Positions 18,237 through 27,376 of a DNA stretch of 64,000 nt are shown in pieces (position 1 is the first letter of the stretch; every line of letters begins with the position of its first letter). The DNA lies in the NCBI GenBank assembly GCA_965248915.1, contig OZ252216.1:434001-498000 (forward strand). The letters run 5' to 3'. The notes beneath the pieces are model-generated. The model worked only from the letters and a program-made list of their open reading frames with translations, did no database searches and was not told the DNA's origin. Made by a program: the position numbers and the translations under genes. Source of the DNA: CBDFLA01 sp965248915 (lineage in GTDB: Bacteria > Pseudomonadota > Alphaproteobacteria > M2410).

Positions 18237-19019
18237 ATGAGAGTTGGGCTGATCGGTTTCGGAGCCATTGCATCTGACATTTGCCACTTCTTGGAGAGAA
18301 ATGCTGAGGTTGAAGTCGTCACTGCTTTGGTCATGCCTGAGGACCTGAGCAAAGAAGCGACCTTTCCGCTCGTCACGAACTTCGACGAGTTCATTGGGTC
18401 GAATTTAGATATCGTTGTGGAGTGCGCGGGGCACAGCGCAGTTCAGGAATTTGCACCCAAGGTTCTTGCGAAAGACATCGATATCGTCGTTGTATCAATT
18501 GGCGCGCTCGCCGATTCAGAGCTTTACAACACTTTACAGGCCGCCGCATCCAATTCGCAGGCGCAGGTCATTCTGCCGGCTGGCGCGCTCATTGGTATTG
18601 ATGGGCTCCGTGCCGCAAAGATCTCAGGCCTAAATGACGTCACAATACGCTCGGTCAAACCACCCATGTCATGGTCCGGTGCGCCAGGCGTTGAAGGACT
18701 GAATCTCGCAGCAATTTCAGAACCCACCGCTGTCTTTGAAGGAAGTGCGCGGGATGCAGCACGGCTTTTCCCAAAGAATGCAAACGTCGCGGCGACGGCA
18801 GCGATAGCAGGAGTTGGATTTGACAAGACAAAAGTAGAGTTGATTGCTGACCCTCAAACAACACAAAACTCTCATACACTCACATTCGACGGCGTCGCAG
18901 GCGTTTATGAAATTGTGACCAAAGGCAATCCATCGCCGATCAACCCAAAGACTTCTCAGCTGACCGCACTTTCAATTACTCGCATCTTGCAAAATCGAGA
19001 ACTCGGCATCGCTATCTAG
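18237..19019 (+). CDS. Aspartate dehydrogenase (NadX-like)
   Basis: NAD(P)-dependent L-aspartate dehydrogenase family, 260 aa, interconverting aspartate and iminoaspartate/oxaloacetate plus ammonia; some members feed NAD synthesis. The N-terminal Rossmann motif is VGLIGFGAIASDI. DIVVECAGHSAVQEFAPKVL and VILPAGALIGIDGLRAAKI follow the family pattern, and NSHTLTFDGVAGVYEI is in the C-terminal domain. The ATG at 18237 follows AAGGTCATTG. It converges with hutG with 6 bp between stops. No nadA or nadC is near, so a catabolic role linked to amino-acid use is as likely as NAD biosynthesis. Confidence 0.85.
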   Translation: MRVGLIGFGAIASDICHFLERNAEVEVVTALVMPEDLSKEATFPLVTNFDEFIGSNLDIVVECAGHSAVQEFAPKVLAKDIDIVVVSIGALADSELYNTLQAAASNSQAQVILPAGALIGIDGLRAAKISGLNDVTIRSVKPPMSWSGAPGVEGLNLAAISEPTAVFEGSARDAARLFPKNANVAATAAIAGVGFDKTKVELIADPQTTQNSHTLTFDGVAGVYEIVTKGNPSPINPKTSQLTALSITRILQNRELGIAI

Positions 19020-19025
19020 AGACGG

Positions 19026-19814
19026 TCAGACGGTAAGTTCCCGCGCAGTCGTCAATAGTCTCTCCAGGAGAGGAGTGAATTGTCTGGCGACATCTGGTCG
19101 ATACTCAAAGGGCGGCTCTTGGTTCATATATGTTGCTTGTGACAACTCCAACTGAACCGCGTGAATGCCGGTGTCAGGACGGCCATAGTGTCGGGTGATG
19201 AAACCGCCGCTAAATCTTCCATTGACCACAAAGTCGTAGGCTTCTTGTGAGCCGACCACATCCTCGAGAGCATTAGAGAGACGCAGGCTGCAGGATTTTC
19301 CAGCGTTCGTCCCGAAATTGAGATCCGGCAGCTGTCCATCAAACAATCGGGGAAGCCGGTTGTTGATGGAGTGGGCGTCCCAAAGGACCGCATGTCCGTA
19401 GGTCGTCTTTGTCTCATCAATGATCTGTTGCAGTTTGTGGTGATAAGGCGCCCAAAAGGTTTCAACGCGATCCTCGATGTCCTTTGACGTCGGTTCAAGA
19501 CCATTGTTGTAGAGAGGGTCGCCAAGAAAGGTCTTGGTTGCACAAAGACCGGTTGTGGTTTGTCCAGGGTAGAGGCTTGCGCCGTCTGGTGGGCGGTTGA
19601 GGTCGACGACATAGCGAGAGTGGGTTGCCGCCAAAATCGTCGCACCGCATTCAATTGCGCATTCGTAGAGTTCGGGGATATGCCAATCGGTATCTCTTAG
19701 CAGACGGCCCTCGTCGGTCAGAGAGATGAGAATATCGCTCGGCACAAATGTACCTGCATGGGGAACGTTCACAATGAGCGGTGATCGACCGGGTGTGTAG
19801 GTGAAGAGATCCAA
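19026..19814 (-). CDS. hutG: N-formylglutamate deformylase
   Basis: Last step of the five-step histidine pathway: N-formylglutamate to glutamate plus formate. The 262 aa show the family features VNVPHAGTFVPSDI, DTDWHIPELY, ATHSRYVVDLNRPPDG and LWDAHSINNRLP. The start is a TTG at 19814 with GGGAG located in the end of hutH, only 5 bp after the hutH stop. Its presence together with hutF shows that this organism uses the deiminase/deformylase route and not the one-step HutG formiminoglutamase route. It is the last gene of the hutFCUHG cluster. Confidence 0.93.
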   Translation of the reverse strand: MDLFTYTPGRSPLIVNVPHAGTFVPSDILISLTDEGRLLRDTDWHIPELYECAIECGATILAATHSRYVVDLNRPPDGASLYPGQTTTGLCATKTFLGDPLYNNGLEPTSKDIEDRVETFWAPYHHKLQQIIDETKTTYGHAVLWDAHSINNRLPRLFDGQLPDLNFGTNAGKSCSLRLSNALEDVVGSQEAYDFVVNGRFSGGFITRHYGRPDTGIHAVQLELSQATYMNQEPPFEYRPDVARQFTPLLERLLTTARELTV

Positions 19815-19819
19815 GGTGA

Positions 19820-21379
19820 CTAAACTCCCAACTTGTCTCGCTGGTCCCAGTCGGGCATATACTGCTCGATGAGATCATCAATACGTCGAGATTGAACCAG
19901 CGATTTTGCGGCCTCAATGTCAGGGGCAAAGAACCTGTCTTGGTCAAAAACCGGAACCACAGATCTCAGCTCCGACATCAACGCTTCCAATGCATCACTC
20001 GTTTTGAGGGGTCGGTGAAAATCGACACCCTGCGCCGCAGCCAAGAGCTCGATTGCCACTATGCCAGCCACATTATCCGCAATTTGACCCAATCGCCGCG
20101 CGCCATATGTTGCCATGCTAACATGGTCTTCCTGGTTGGCCGATGTTGGCAAAGAGTCGACGCTGGCTGGGTGCGCCAATGATTTGTTCTCAGACGCGAG
20201 TGCAGCGGCGGTAACTTGGGCAATCATGAATCCAGAATTCAAACCACCATCTTTAACGAGAAACGGCGGCAAACCGCTCAGATTCGCATCAATGAGAAGG
20301 GCGGTCCGTCGTTCCGACAGAGCGCCAATCTCAGCCCCGGCAATGGCCAGCATATCGGCTGCCATCGCGACGGGCTCCGCATGAAAATTTCCACCAGACA
20401 AGATGTCGCCTTCGTTGGCGAAAACCAAAGGATTGTCCGACACCGCATTGGCCTCGATCAACAACGTGCGTGCCGCATTATCCATCATGTCGAGAGCCGC
20501 GCCCATGACTTGAGGTTGGCATCTGATGGAATAGGGATCTTGCACACGGTCGCAGTCAATATGTGAGTCTTCAATCTCACTGTTGGTCAAAATCGAACGA
20601 TAGAGGGAAGCGACTTCGATTTGTCCCTTTTGGCCACGAATTTCGTGAATGCGGGCGTCAAAGGGAACACGGCTGCCTTTGACGGCATCTACAGACAGCG
20701 CGCCTGCGAGAATTGCTGCATTGAATGCGCGTTGCAGCCTGTAATAGTTTTTGATGGCGAGCGCGGTCGAAACTTGTGTGCCGTTTAGGAGGGCAAGCCC
20801 TTCTTTGGGACCCAGGACGATCGGTTCCAGTCCCGCTTTCTTAAGCCCATCCTTTGCAGTTAAGGTCTCACCATTGATGGTTACGTGACTTTCACCGATG
20901 AGAACCGCCGCAAGATGAGCGAGTGGCGCAAGATCGCCTGACGCGCCCACCGAACCTTGTGACGGGATGACCGGATAAACGTCGGAATCAAGAAGCTTCG
21001 CCAAGAGATCAATCACCTCAACACGCACACCGGAAAACCCGCGCGATAGTGAATTGATTTTGAGCATGAGGATCAAACGAACAGTGGCCTCATCCAAGGG
21101 CTCACCGATACCCGCAGCATGGGACAGAACCAAGTTGCGTTGCAAGGTCGTCAGATCTTCATCATCAATGCGTTCGCTGGCAAGAAGGCCAAAACCCGTA
21201 TTCACCCCATAGACCGTTCGCCCGGATCGTAGGATCTCATCGATGGTTTGATGTGACTTCTCGATCGCCTTTCCGGCGCCAGATGATAAGGAGAGATCAA
21301 CCGATCCTCGAAACGCACTACGTAACATGGAGAAGGAGAGGGCGCCTGGTTCAAGCGTAAGTGTGGTTTGCTCACTCAT
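19820..21379 (-). CDS. hutH: Histidine ammonia-lyase
   Basis: Deaminates L-histidine to trans-urocanate, first step of histidine catabolism, in the cytoplasm. The 519 aa contain the Ala-Ser-Gly triad (146-148, in GSVGASGDLAPLAHLA) that cyclises into the MIO electrophile; YGVNTGFG near residue 57 and the later SLPTSANQEDHVSMA are also typical. It lies 4 bp after hutU and 5 bp before hutG, so it is co-transcribed with both. Tyrosine lyases share the MIO motif, but the Hut context and family motifs settle the assignment. Confidence 0.97.
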   Translation of the reverse strand: MSEQTTLTLEPGALSFSMLRSAFRGSVDLSLSSGAGKAIEKSHQTIDEILRSGRTVYGVNTGFGLLASERIDDEDLTTLQRNLVLSHAAGIGEPLDEATVRLILMLKINSLSRGFSGVRVEVIDLLAKLLDSDVYPVIPSQGSVGASGDLAPLAHLAAVLIGESHVTINGETLTAKDGLKKAGLEPIVLGPKEGLALLNGTQVSTALAIKNYYRLQRAFNAAILAGALSVDAVKGSRVPFDARIHEIRGQKGQIEVASLYRSILTNSEIEDSHIDCDRVQDPYSIRCQPQVMGAALDMMDNAARTLLIEANAVSDNPLVFANEGDILSGGNFHAEPVAMAADMLAIAGAEIGALSERRTALLIDANLSGLPPFLVKDGGLNSGFMIAQVTAAALASENKSLAHPASVDSLPTSANQEDHVSMATYGARRLGQIADNVAGIVAIELLAAAQGVDFHRPLKTSDALEALMSELRSVVPVFDQDRFFAPDIEAAKSLVQSRRIDDLIEQYMPDWDQRDKLGV

Positions 21380-21383
21380 GCGA

Positions 21384-23066
21384 TCAACCTTTCCCTTGAA
21401 TCATGGGCAGGTTGAGACCTTTTTCCTGCGCGCATTCGATGGCTTCATCATAGCCTGCATCCGCGTGCCGCGCGACGCCAAGCGCTGGGTCATTCCACAG
21501 AACGCGGCCAATCCGTTTAGCCGCATCGTCACTGCCATCACAAAGGATTACCAACCCTGCATGTTGCGAGAAGCCCATGCCCACGCCACCGCCGTGGTGA
21601 AGAGAAACCCAGGTTGCACCGCCTGCGCATGAAAGAAGCGCATTGAGAAGCGGCCAGTCAGATACCGCATCTGTTCCATCTTTCATTGCTTCCGTTTCGC
21701 GATTGGGGCTGGCCACTGAACCTGAATCAAGATGATCGCGCCCTATGACAACCGGAGCCTTGAGTTCGCCAGAGGTCACCATTTCATTGAACGCGAGGCC
21801 CAGACGGTCGCGGTCTCCAAGCCCGACCCAACAGATGCGAGACGGCAGGCCTTGGAACTGAATGTGCTCGCGCGCCATGTCGAGCCAGTTGTGAAGGTGC
21901 GGATCATCTGGGATGAGTTCTTTGACTTTTTGATCCGTCCGGTAAATGTCTTCTGGATCGCCCGACAGGGCCACCCACCGAAACGGCCCTTTACCGCGAC
22001 AGAAGAGGGGGCGGATATACGCTGGAACAAACCCAGGAAAACTGAACGCGTCTTCCAAGCCCTCTTCAAAGGCGACTTGGCGAATGTTGTTGCCGTAGTC
22101 GATTGTTGGTACGCCCGCCTTTGAGAAGGCGACCATCGCATCCACATGCTTCAATATGGAAGCCCGCGCAGCTTTCGCGACAGCTTCTGGATTCCTCTCG
22201 CGGTCTTGCTCCCACTTCTCAATGCTCCAGCCCTCTGGGCAGTAGCCGTTGGTTACATCATGTGCGGAAGTTTGATCGGTGAGGGCATCTGGCCTGAGGT
22301 CCCGCTCAAGCATATCCGGCACAATCTCGGCCGCGTTGCCAAGCAGCCCGACTGTGATCGCTTTACCTTCATTGTGAGCGTTCGTGACAATTTCAATGGC
22401 TTCGTCAATCGTCGACGCTTGGGTATCGAGATAGCCTGTCTCCAAGCGCTTTTCGATGCGACTTGGCTGCACCTCAATGGCAATCATGGAGGCGCCTGCC
22501 ATTTTTGCCGCAAGAGGCTGCGCACCCCCCATACCTCCCAGACCGGCGGTCAGGATCCATTTGCCCGACCAATCTCCGCCGTAATGCTGGCGACCCATTT
22601 CAACGAAGGTCTCATAAGTTCCTTGCACAATGCCTTGACTGCCGATGTAGATCCAGGAGCCCGCTGTCATTTGCCCATACATCATGAGCCCTTTGCGGTC
22701 CAACTCATTGAAGTGCTCCCAGGATGCCCAATGTGGCACCAGGTTCGAGTTGGCAATAAGGACGCGAGGAGCATCTTTATGTGTTTGGAAAACGGCAACC
22801 GGCTTTCCTGATTGAACGAGAAGAGTTTGGTCTTCATCCATCGTACGCAGCGTCTCAACGATTCGGTCAAAGCATTCCCAGTTACGCGCCGCGCGCCCGA
22901 TGCCGCCATAGACCACCAACTCTTCCGGCTTTTCTGCGACTTCGGGATCAAGATTGTTCATGAGCATCCGCAATGGAGCTTCCGTTGCCCACGACTTAGC
23001 GGTGAGGTCTGTTCCATGTGGGGCGCGGATGATGCGCGTGTTGTCGTGCCGTGTGAAACTACTCAT
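21384..23066 (-). CDS. hutU: Urocanate hydratase
   Basis: Converts urocanate to 4-imidazolone-5-propionate with tightly bound NAD+ acting as an electrophile. At 560 aa it is full length, with RAPHGTDLTAKSW near the start, GGIGRAARNWE, the NAD-binding GLGGMGGAQPLAAKMAGAS and the C-terminal GGATWVSLHHGGGVGMG. Its ATG overlaps the hutC stop by four bases (ATGA), with AAGGAG just upstream inside hutC, which ties its translation to the repressor. Confidence 0.97.
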   Translation of the reverse strand: MSSFTRHDNTRIIRAPHGTDLTAKSWATEAPLRMLMNNLDPEVAEKPEELVVYGGIGRAARNWECFDRIVETLRTMDEDQTLLVQSGKPVAVFQTHKDAPRVLIANSNLVPHWASWEHFNELDRKGLMMYGQMTAGSWIYIGSQGIVQGTYETFVEMGRQHYGGDWSGKWILTAGLGGMGGAQPLAAKMAGASMIAIEVQPSRIEKRLETGYLDTQASTIDEAIEIVTNAHNEGKAITVGLLGNAAEIVPDMLERDLRPDALTDQTSAHDVTNGYCPEGWSIEKWEQDRERNPEAVAKAARASILKHVDAMVAFSKAGVPTIDYGNNIRQVAFEEGLEDAFSFPGFVPAYIRPLFCRGKGPFRWVALSGDPEDIYRTDQKVKELIPDDPHLHNWLDMAREHIQFQGLPSRICWVGLGDRDRLGLAFNEMVTSGELKAPVVIGRDHLDSGSVASPNRETEAMKDGTDAVSDWPLLNALLSCAGGATWVSLHHGGGVGMGFSQHAGLVILCDGSDDAAKRIGRVLWNDPALGVARHADAGYDEAIECAQEKGLNLPMIQGKG

Positions 23067-23806
23067 GTCATTTCTCCTTCAGCGGCATTGGGTCGAAAGC
23101 GACCTCCGAGACGGTAGGTAGAGCCGGGGTGGTAAAGTCTGGCGCCTGAGGCGACCTTTCCATTTGCCCACGTCCGTCGTGAGACGATCAGGCAAGGCTC
23201 GTTAGGGGTGAGGTTAAGAAGACGGGCGATTGATGCGTTTGGCATTTGCGCTTCAACAATGTGCTCAACTTCTTGAAGGGGAGCATTCGCCAACAAGTAT
23301 TCGGCAGGTGTGGTTTTGGTGAAGTCGCAGTTCACATAATCAGGCGCGACCTCAGGATTTACATAGCGATCTTCCAGCTGGATGGGTATTTCGTTCTCAA
23401 GGTGCAGGATGATGGAGTGATAGACTTGCGCGCCGGGCTCAAGACCCAAATCGCTGGCGAGTTTGCGGCTCGCCTTCTCCGAACCCAAATGTTCAACTTG
23501 CGCCCGGTGAACATGGCTACGTTCAGCAATTTCTTCCGCGATGTTGCGCACTTCAAGCGGATGGACTTGGATCTTTTCTTCCGCCACGAAACTACCCACC
23601 CCGACCACGCGCACCAAAAGACCTTCGTCAGCCAATTCTCGTAAGGCTCGATTGACCGTCATTTTCGAGACGCCCAAAGTTGTGATCAGATCATTCTCGG
23701 AGGGAATACGCGCCTTTGCCTCCCAGACACCACCATCGATCCTTTCTCTGATGTAATCTTTTACCCGCAAATACAGGGGGTTAGGTCGATCAAGGGTAAT
23801 GGTCAT
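23063..23806 (-). CDS. hutC: Histidine utilisation repressor HutC (GntR/UTRA)
   Basis: GntR-family repressor, expected to leave DNA on binding urocanate. An N-terminal winged helix-turn-helix (RVKDYIRERIDGG to LGVSKMTVNRALRELADEG) is followed by a UTRA effector domain (from about residue 85, with QVYHSIILHLENEIPIQLEDRYV split over its strands). The ATG at 23806 has GGAAG upstream and is preferred to the ATG at 23824. It sits between hutF and hutU, and a 14-bp palindrome lies 25 bp upstream of its start, indicating autoregulation. Confidence 0.93.
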   Translation of the reverse strand: MTITLDRPNPLYLRVKDYIRERIDGGVWEAKARIPSENDLITTLGVSKMTVNRALRELADEGLLVRVVGVGSFVAEEKIQVHPLEVRNIAEEIAERSHVHRAQVEHLGSEKASRKLASDLGLEPGAQVYHSIILHLENEIPIQLEDRYVNPEVAPDYVNCDFTKTTPAEYLLANAPLQEVEHIVEAQMPNASIARLLNLTPNEPCLIVSRRTWANGKVASGARLYHPGSTYRLGGRFRPNAAEGEMT

Positions 23807-23830
23807 GTGAGGTCTTCCAATCATTATAGG

Positions 23831-23844
23831 GTAGTATATACAAC
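23831..23844. promoter_or_regulatory. HutC operator candidate upstream of hutC
   Basis: GTAGTATATACAAC is a near-perfect 14-bp palindrome (one mismatched pair). With its left flank it forms ATAGGGTAGTATATACAAC, nearly the same as the sequence in the hutF-hutI gap. It lies between the hutF stop and the hutC start, so it could control hutCUHG. Confidence 0.7.
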
Positions 23845-23870
23845 CAGAAAATCAAAGGGTCAATCAAGCG

Positions 23871-25250
23871 CTATCGTGCCGATTGCGGGAGGTGAATTTT
23901 TTCGAGAACGGTCTGGAAATTACGCAACGCTGTGCGCTCCATCTTGTGGACGCCGTCTCGCACGACCCATTCACCACCGACCATGACATGTTGAATCGCC
24001 ATTTTAGGCCCTGTGAAAATCAGACCATCCAAGAGGGACGCAACGCCGTGGCCGGAAAGAGAAACATCTTCTGGGTCAAGGACGAGCAGATCCGCTCGGC
24101 ACCCAGGCCTGAGGTGCCCAACATTTTGACCAAGGGCCTGAGCCCCGCCCGAGCATGCCGCTTGCCATAAGTTTGTGCCGCAATTTGGAGAGGAAGCGGT
24201 TGCCGCAATGAGCCGACGTTGTTCGGTGAGGCGGCTTGTATACTCCAGAAATTTGAGTTCTTCACAGGGCGAGACGGTGATCTGTGAGTCAGACCCAATG
24301 CCATAGCAACCATTTGCATTCAGGTAAGAGTTCAAGGGAAAAATACCGTCGCCAAGGTTTGCTTCTGTCGTCGGGCAAAGTCCAACGACAGCATCACTTT
24401 TGGCAACTGCGATGATTTCGTCGGGTGACATATGAGTGGCATGAACCAAACACCAACGCTGGTCGACTTTAGCGATTGAAAGAAGATAGTCGACAGGGCG
24501 CTTGCCATGTGATCGCAAGCAGTCGTCTACTTCCTGTTGTTGTTCCGCAATGTGAATGTGGACTGGGGTGTTCGCATCATCATCAAGAACACGTTGCAAA
24601 CACTGGGAAATAGCCTCATCGTCAACCGCGCGTAGACTATGAAAAGAAAGACCCACTCTTTGTAATTTGTGAGTTGAAGTCGCGCGAGATAGGTGCTCGT
24701 AGAGTTTTAGATAGTCTTCCGTCGGAAGATGAAAACGTGCCTGTTCGGGCTTGGGGGCAGTGTCTTCGAAACCGGATCTTTGATACAGAACAGGCAGGAG
24801 CGTAAGTCCAATACCAACTTCGTCTGAGGCATCAAGAATGGATTTCGCTAATGTGTGACCTACGGGTTCTTCTGTCTCGATATCTCTATGGAGATAATGA
24901 AATTCTGCGACACTTGTGTAACCGGCTTTCAGCATTTCGATATAGAGATATCGTGCGATGGTGCTCACGTCCTCAGCCGAAAGGTCCGCAGCCGCTGAAT
25001 ACATGAGATGTCGCCAGGTCCAGAAACTGTCCGACGCAGAGGTGGTAAACTCCGCATGCCCGGCAAGAACGCGCTGAAAGGCGTGGCTATGAAGATTGGG
25101 CATGCCGGGAATGACGATGTCCACGGCTTCGCCACGAGTATCCGCCTCCGGTTCGACGCTGATTATGATACCCTCAGCATTGATTCCGATGGCGACCCTT
25201 TCCCGCCAGCCATCTTCCATAAGGGCGTACTTCGCGACGATCAGTTTCAT
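23871..25250 (-). CDS. hutF: Formimidoylglutamate deiminase
   Basis: Fourth step of the five-step Hut pathway: N-formimino-glutamate to N-formylglutamate plus ammonia. The 459 aa form an amidohydrolase-superfamily barrel with NLHSHAFQRVL as the first metal motif, later HIAEQQQEVDDC, VHATHM and the C-terminal RPGCRADLLVLD. It is the first gene of the minus-strand hut cluster and is divergent from hutI, sharing a 79-bp control region with a HutC operator candidate. Confidence 0.95.
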   Translation of the reverse strand: MKLIVAKYALMEDGWRERVAIGINAEGIIISVEPEADTRGEAVDIVIPGMPNLHSHAFQRVLAGHAEFTTSASDSFWTWRHLMYSAAADLSAEDVSTIARYLYIEMLKAGYTSVAEFHYLHRDIETEEPVGHTLAKSILDASDEVGIGLTLLPVLYQRSGFEDTAPKPEQARFHLPTEDYLKLYEHLSRATSTHKLQRVGLSFHSLRAVDDEAISQCLQRVLDDDANTPVHIHIAEQQQEVDDCLRSHGKRPVDYLLSIAKVDQRWCLVHATHMSPDEIIAVAKSDAVVGLCPTTEANLGDGIFPLNSYLNANGCYGIGSDSQITVSPCEELKFLEYTSRLTEQRRLIAATASSPNCGTNLWQAACSGGAQALGQNVGHLRPGCRADLLVLDPEDVSLSGHGVASLLDGLIFTGPKMAIQHVMVGGEWVVRDGVHKMERTALRNFQTVLEKIHLPQSAR

Positions 25251-25270
25251 GGAATCACCAAAGGCATAGG

Positions 25271-25284
25271 GTTATATATACAAC
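25271..25284. promoter_or_regulatory. HutC operator candidate between hutF and hutI
   Basis: GTTATATATACAAC is a near-perfect palindrome in the divergent hutF/hutI gap, preceded by the same ATAGG as the site at 23831. One operator here could govern both hutF and hutI. Confidence 0.7.
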
Positions 25285-25329
25285 ACGATATCATCTCGTA
25301 TTCGGATGTCAAACGGAAGAAGCAAGCCA

Positions 25330-26571
25330 ATGCAAAAGCCTCAATGGGATGGATTGTGGATCAATGCCAACCTCGCGACAATGGCCGGCGTGCGCGACAA
25401 GCAGGGTGATTTGGGACTCGTCGAGCAAGGCGCCATTGCAACCCTGGACGGTAAGATTGAATGGATCGGCAAAGAAACCGATCTCCCAGGTCCGGCTGAT
25501 ACGCTCGCATCCGCAGTCCACAAACTCTCAGGCGGCTGGATCCTGCCTGGGTTCATTGACTGCCACACTCATCTTGTTTTTGCAGGAGATCGCAGCGGAG
25601 AGTTTGCACGGCGGCTAGCAGGCGCTTCCTACGAAGAAATCGCCCGAGCCGGTGGTGGCATCGTTTCGACAGTCTTGGCGACTCGGTCGGCAAGCCAAGA
25701 TGAGCTCTTTCAAGCGTCCTTGCCGCGTCTGCAGTCCCTAACAAAAGAGGGCGTGACGACAGTTGAAATTAAGTCTGGCTACGGTCTCGACCTTGAAAAC
25801 GAAATCAAAATGCTGCGCGTCGCCAAAGAATTGCAGGCCCATGTCGATGTCGAAATCACAACGACGTTTTTAGGCGCGCATACGCTTCCACCTGAATTTG
25901 ACGGTGATCCGGATGGGTACATTGACTTGGTTTGCAATGAAATGATCCCGCTTGTTACTCAAGAAAACCTCGCCGATGCGGTGGATGGGTTTTGCGAGGG
26001 CATCGCCTTTTCCCCGGAGCAGATCGAACGTGTTTTTACAAGCGCCACAGCAAATGGGCTAGAGGTGAAACTGCATGCGGATCAATTGAGTGACCTTGGC
26101 GGCGCTGAATTGGCTTCCAGATTTGGCGCATTGTCAGCTGACCATTTGGAGTACACGTCGAAGAAAGGCGTGGATGCTATGGCCGCCGCGGGTGTAACGG
26201 TGGTTCTCCTTCCAGGTGCGTACTATTATTTGGGTGAAACCAAGAAACCGCCGATAGAGGAGTTTCGCGAGAAGAATGTTCCAATGGCCTTGGCAACAGA
26301 TTGTAATCCTGGTTCCTCTCCGATCACTTCGATGACCGCAATCCTCAACATGGGGTGCAACCTCTTCGGACTAACGCCTGCAGAGTCTCTATTGGGTGCC
26401 ACGCGAAATGCGGCCCGAGCGCTTGGGATAGAGGACGCAAAAGGGGTGCTATCAGTCGGTGCAGACGCAGACTTCGCCTATTGGCGGATTGGGCATCCCA
26501 ACGATCTCTGTTATTGGCTCGCAAATACCCGACCTGACTGGGTTGTGCGCTCCGGCCGACTTCGTGAATGA
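25330..26571 (+). CDS. hutI: Imidazolonepropionase
   Basis: Third Hut step: imidazolone-propionate to N-formimino-L-glutamate. It is a zinc/iron amidohydrolase of 413 aa with the metal motif FIDCHTHLVFAGDRSGEF, then VEIKSGYGLD, KLHADQLSDLGGAELA, and DCNPGSSP toward the C-terminus. The ATG at 25330 has GGAAGA at 25315-25320 and gives the usual family length; the ATG at 25306 would add eight residues without a ribosome site. It is transcribed divergently from hutF. Confidence 0.96.
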   Translation: MQKPQWDGLWINANLATMAGVRDKQGDLGLVEQGAIATLDGKIEWIGKETDLPGPADTLASAVHKLSGGWILPGFIDCHTHLVFAGDRSGEFARRLAGASYEEIARAGGGIVSTVLATRSASQDELFQASLPRLQSLTKEGVTTVEIKSGYGLDLENEIKMLRVAKELQAHVDVEITTTFLGAHTLPPEFDGDPDGYIDLVCNEMIPLVTQENLADAVDGFCEGIAFSPEQIERVFTSATANGLEVKLHADQLSDLGGAELASRFGALSADHLEYTSKKGVDAMAAAGVTVVLLPGAYYYLGETKKPPIEEFREKNVPMALATDCNPGSSPITSMTAILNMGCNLFGLTPAESLLGATRNAARALGIEDAKGVLSVGADADFAYWRIGHPNDLCYWLANTRPDWVVRSGRLRE

Positions 26572-26694
26572 AGAAATACTCAATTGACCAAACTCAATTT
26601 TTGATCCGCGCTTGCGTGGATTGGTGAAATCGTGTCACTTTTTGTCTGAAGCAAGTTAATGAACGCGAGAACCCGAAAATTTGGAGTCGACTCG

Positions 26695-27303
26695 ATGACG
26701 GCAGAAATTGGCCGCCGAGCTCAAAAGAAACAAGAGACAACCAACGCCTTGATTGAGGCGGCGGATAAATTGTTTCAAGAGAGGGGTTTTGACGCGACGA
26801 CCGTTGAGGATATTGCGGCGGCTGCGAATATCTCACGTCGGACTTTCTTTCGGTATTTCCCGACAAAAGAAATGGTCGTCTTCCCCTATCACGAGGACAG
26901 GCTGGCTGACTTTCTGGAGGCACTGCACGCGCACTCCGACAACCCATCTCCTTTTGAGCGCTTGCGCGCGGCCTTCAAGGTCTTAAGCACAACGTTCATT
27001 GAAGGCACCGACGAGCTTCTCAAGCAACAAAAAATGGTCGAAGGATCACTGGCTCTACGAGCTTACGAATCCACCCTCGACAATCAATGGGAGCATGCGG
27101 TTGCGCGCATGCTTGATCCCAATTGTGGTGAAGAAGGGAGACCCAGTTATGATGCCCAGGTTTTTGCGGGCGCTCTCATCGGCGGCGTTCGCGTTGCCCT
27201 CAGGGAGTGGCGCGACTCCAACGGTGAAAAGGACCTAGCGGAGCTAGGTCTCAAGGCAATCGATCTCATTGAGAGCGATAGGCTCTTTCCAATGAAGTCA
27301 TAG
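26695..27303 (+). CDS. TetR/AcrR-family regulator
   Basis: DNA-binding transcriptional regulator of 202 aa. The N-terminal TetR helix-turn-helix is visible (ALIEAADKLFQERGFDATTV, then IAAAANISRRTFFRYFPTKE). The C-terminal ligand domain resembles the MftR-like or acyl-CoA-type group (ELLKQQKMVEGSLALRAYES). The ATG at 26695 has GGAG 9 bases upstream and is preferred to the ATG at 26659. It converges with the TonB receptor gene across a shared terminator and may or may not control it. Confidence 0.88.
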   Translation: MTAEIGRRAQKKQETTNALIEAADKLFQERGFDATTVEDIAAAANISRRTFFRYFPTKEMVVFPYHEDRLADFLEALHAHSDNPSPFERLRAAFKVLSTTFIEGTDELLKQQKMVEGSLALRAYESTLDNQWEHAVARMLDPNCGEEGRPSYDAQVFAGALIGGVRVALREWRDSNGEKDLAELGLKAIDLIESDRLFPMKS

Positions 27304-27325
27304 CACGCACATTGGTTCACAAACA

Positions 27326-27352
27326 AAAACGGCGCCGCGAGGGCGCCGTTTT
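27326..27352. terminator. Bidirectional intrinsic terminator between tetR and TonB receptor
   Basis: An 11-bp perfect inverted repeat, AAAACGGCGCC / GGCGCCGTTTT, with a 5-base loop (GCGAG). The A and T runs at the two ends make it work in both directions, matching the two convergent genes that end on either side. Confidence 0.9.
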
Positions 27353-27376
27353 CAGATGTTGTCAGTACTGCGTGGC

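Noticed and set aside
22146..22811. A 221-codon plus-strand frame inside hutU
   Set aside because: It is antisense to urocanate hydratase, whose motifs cover the same bases.
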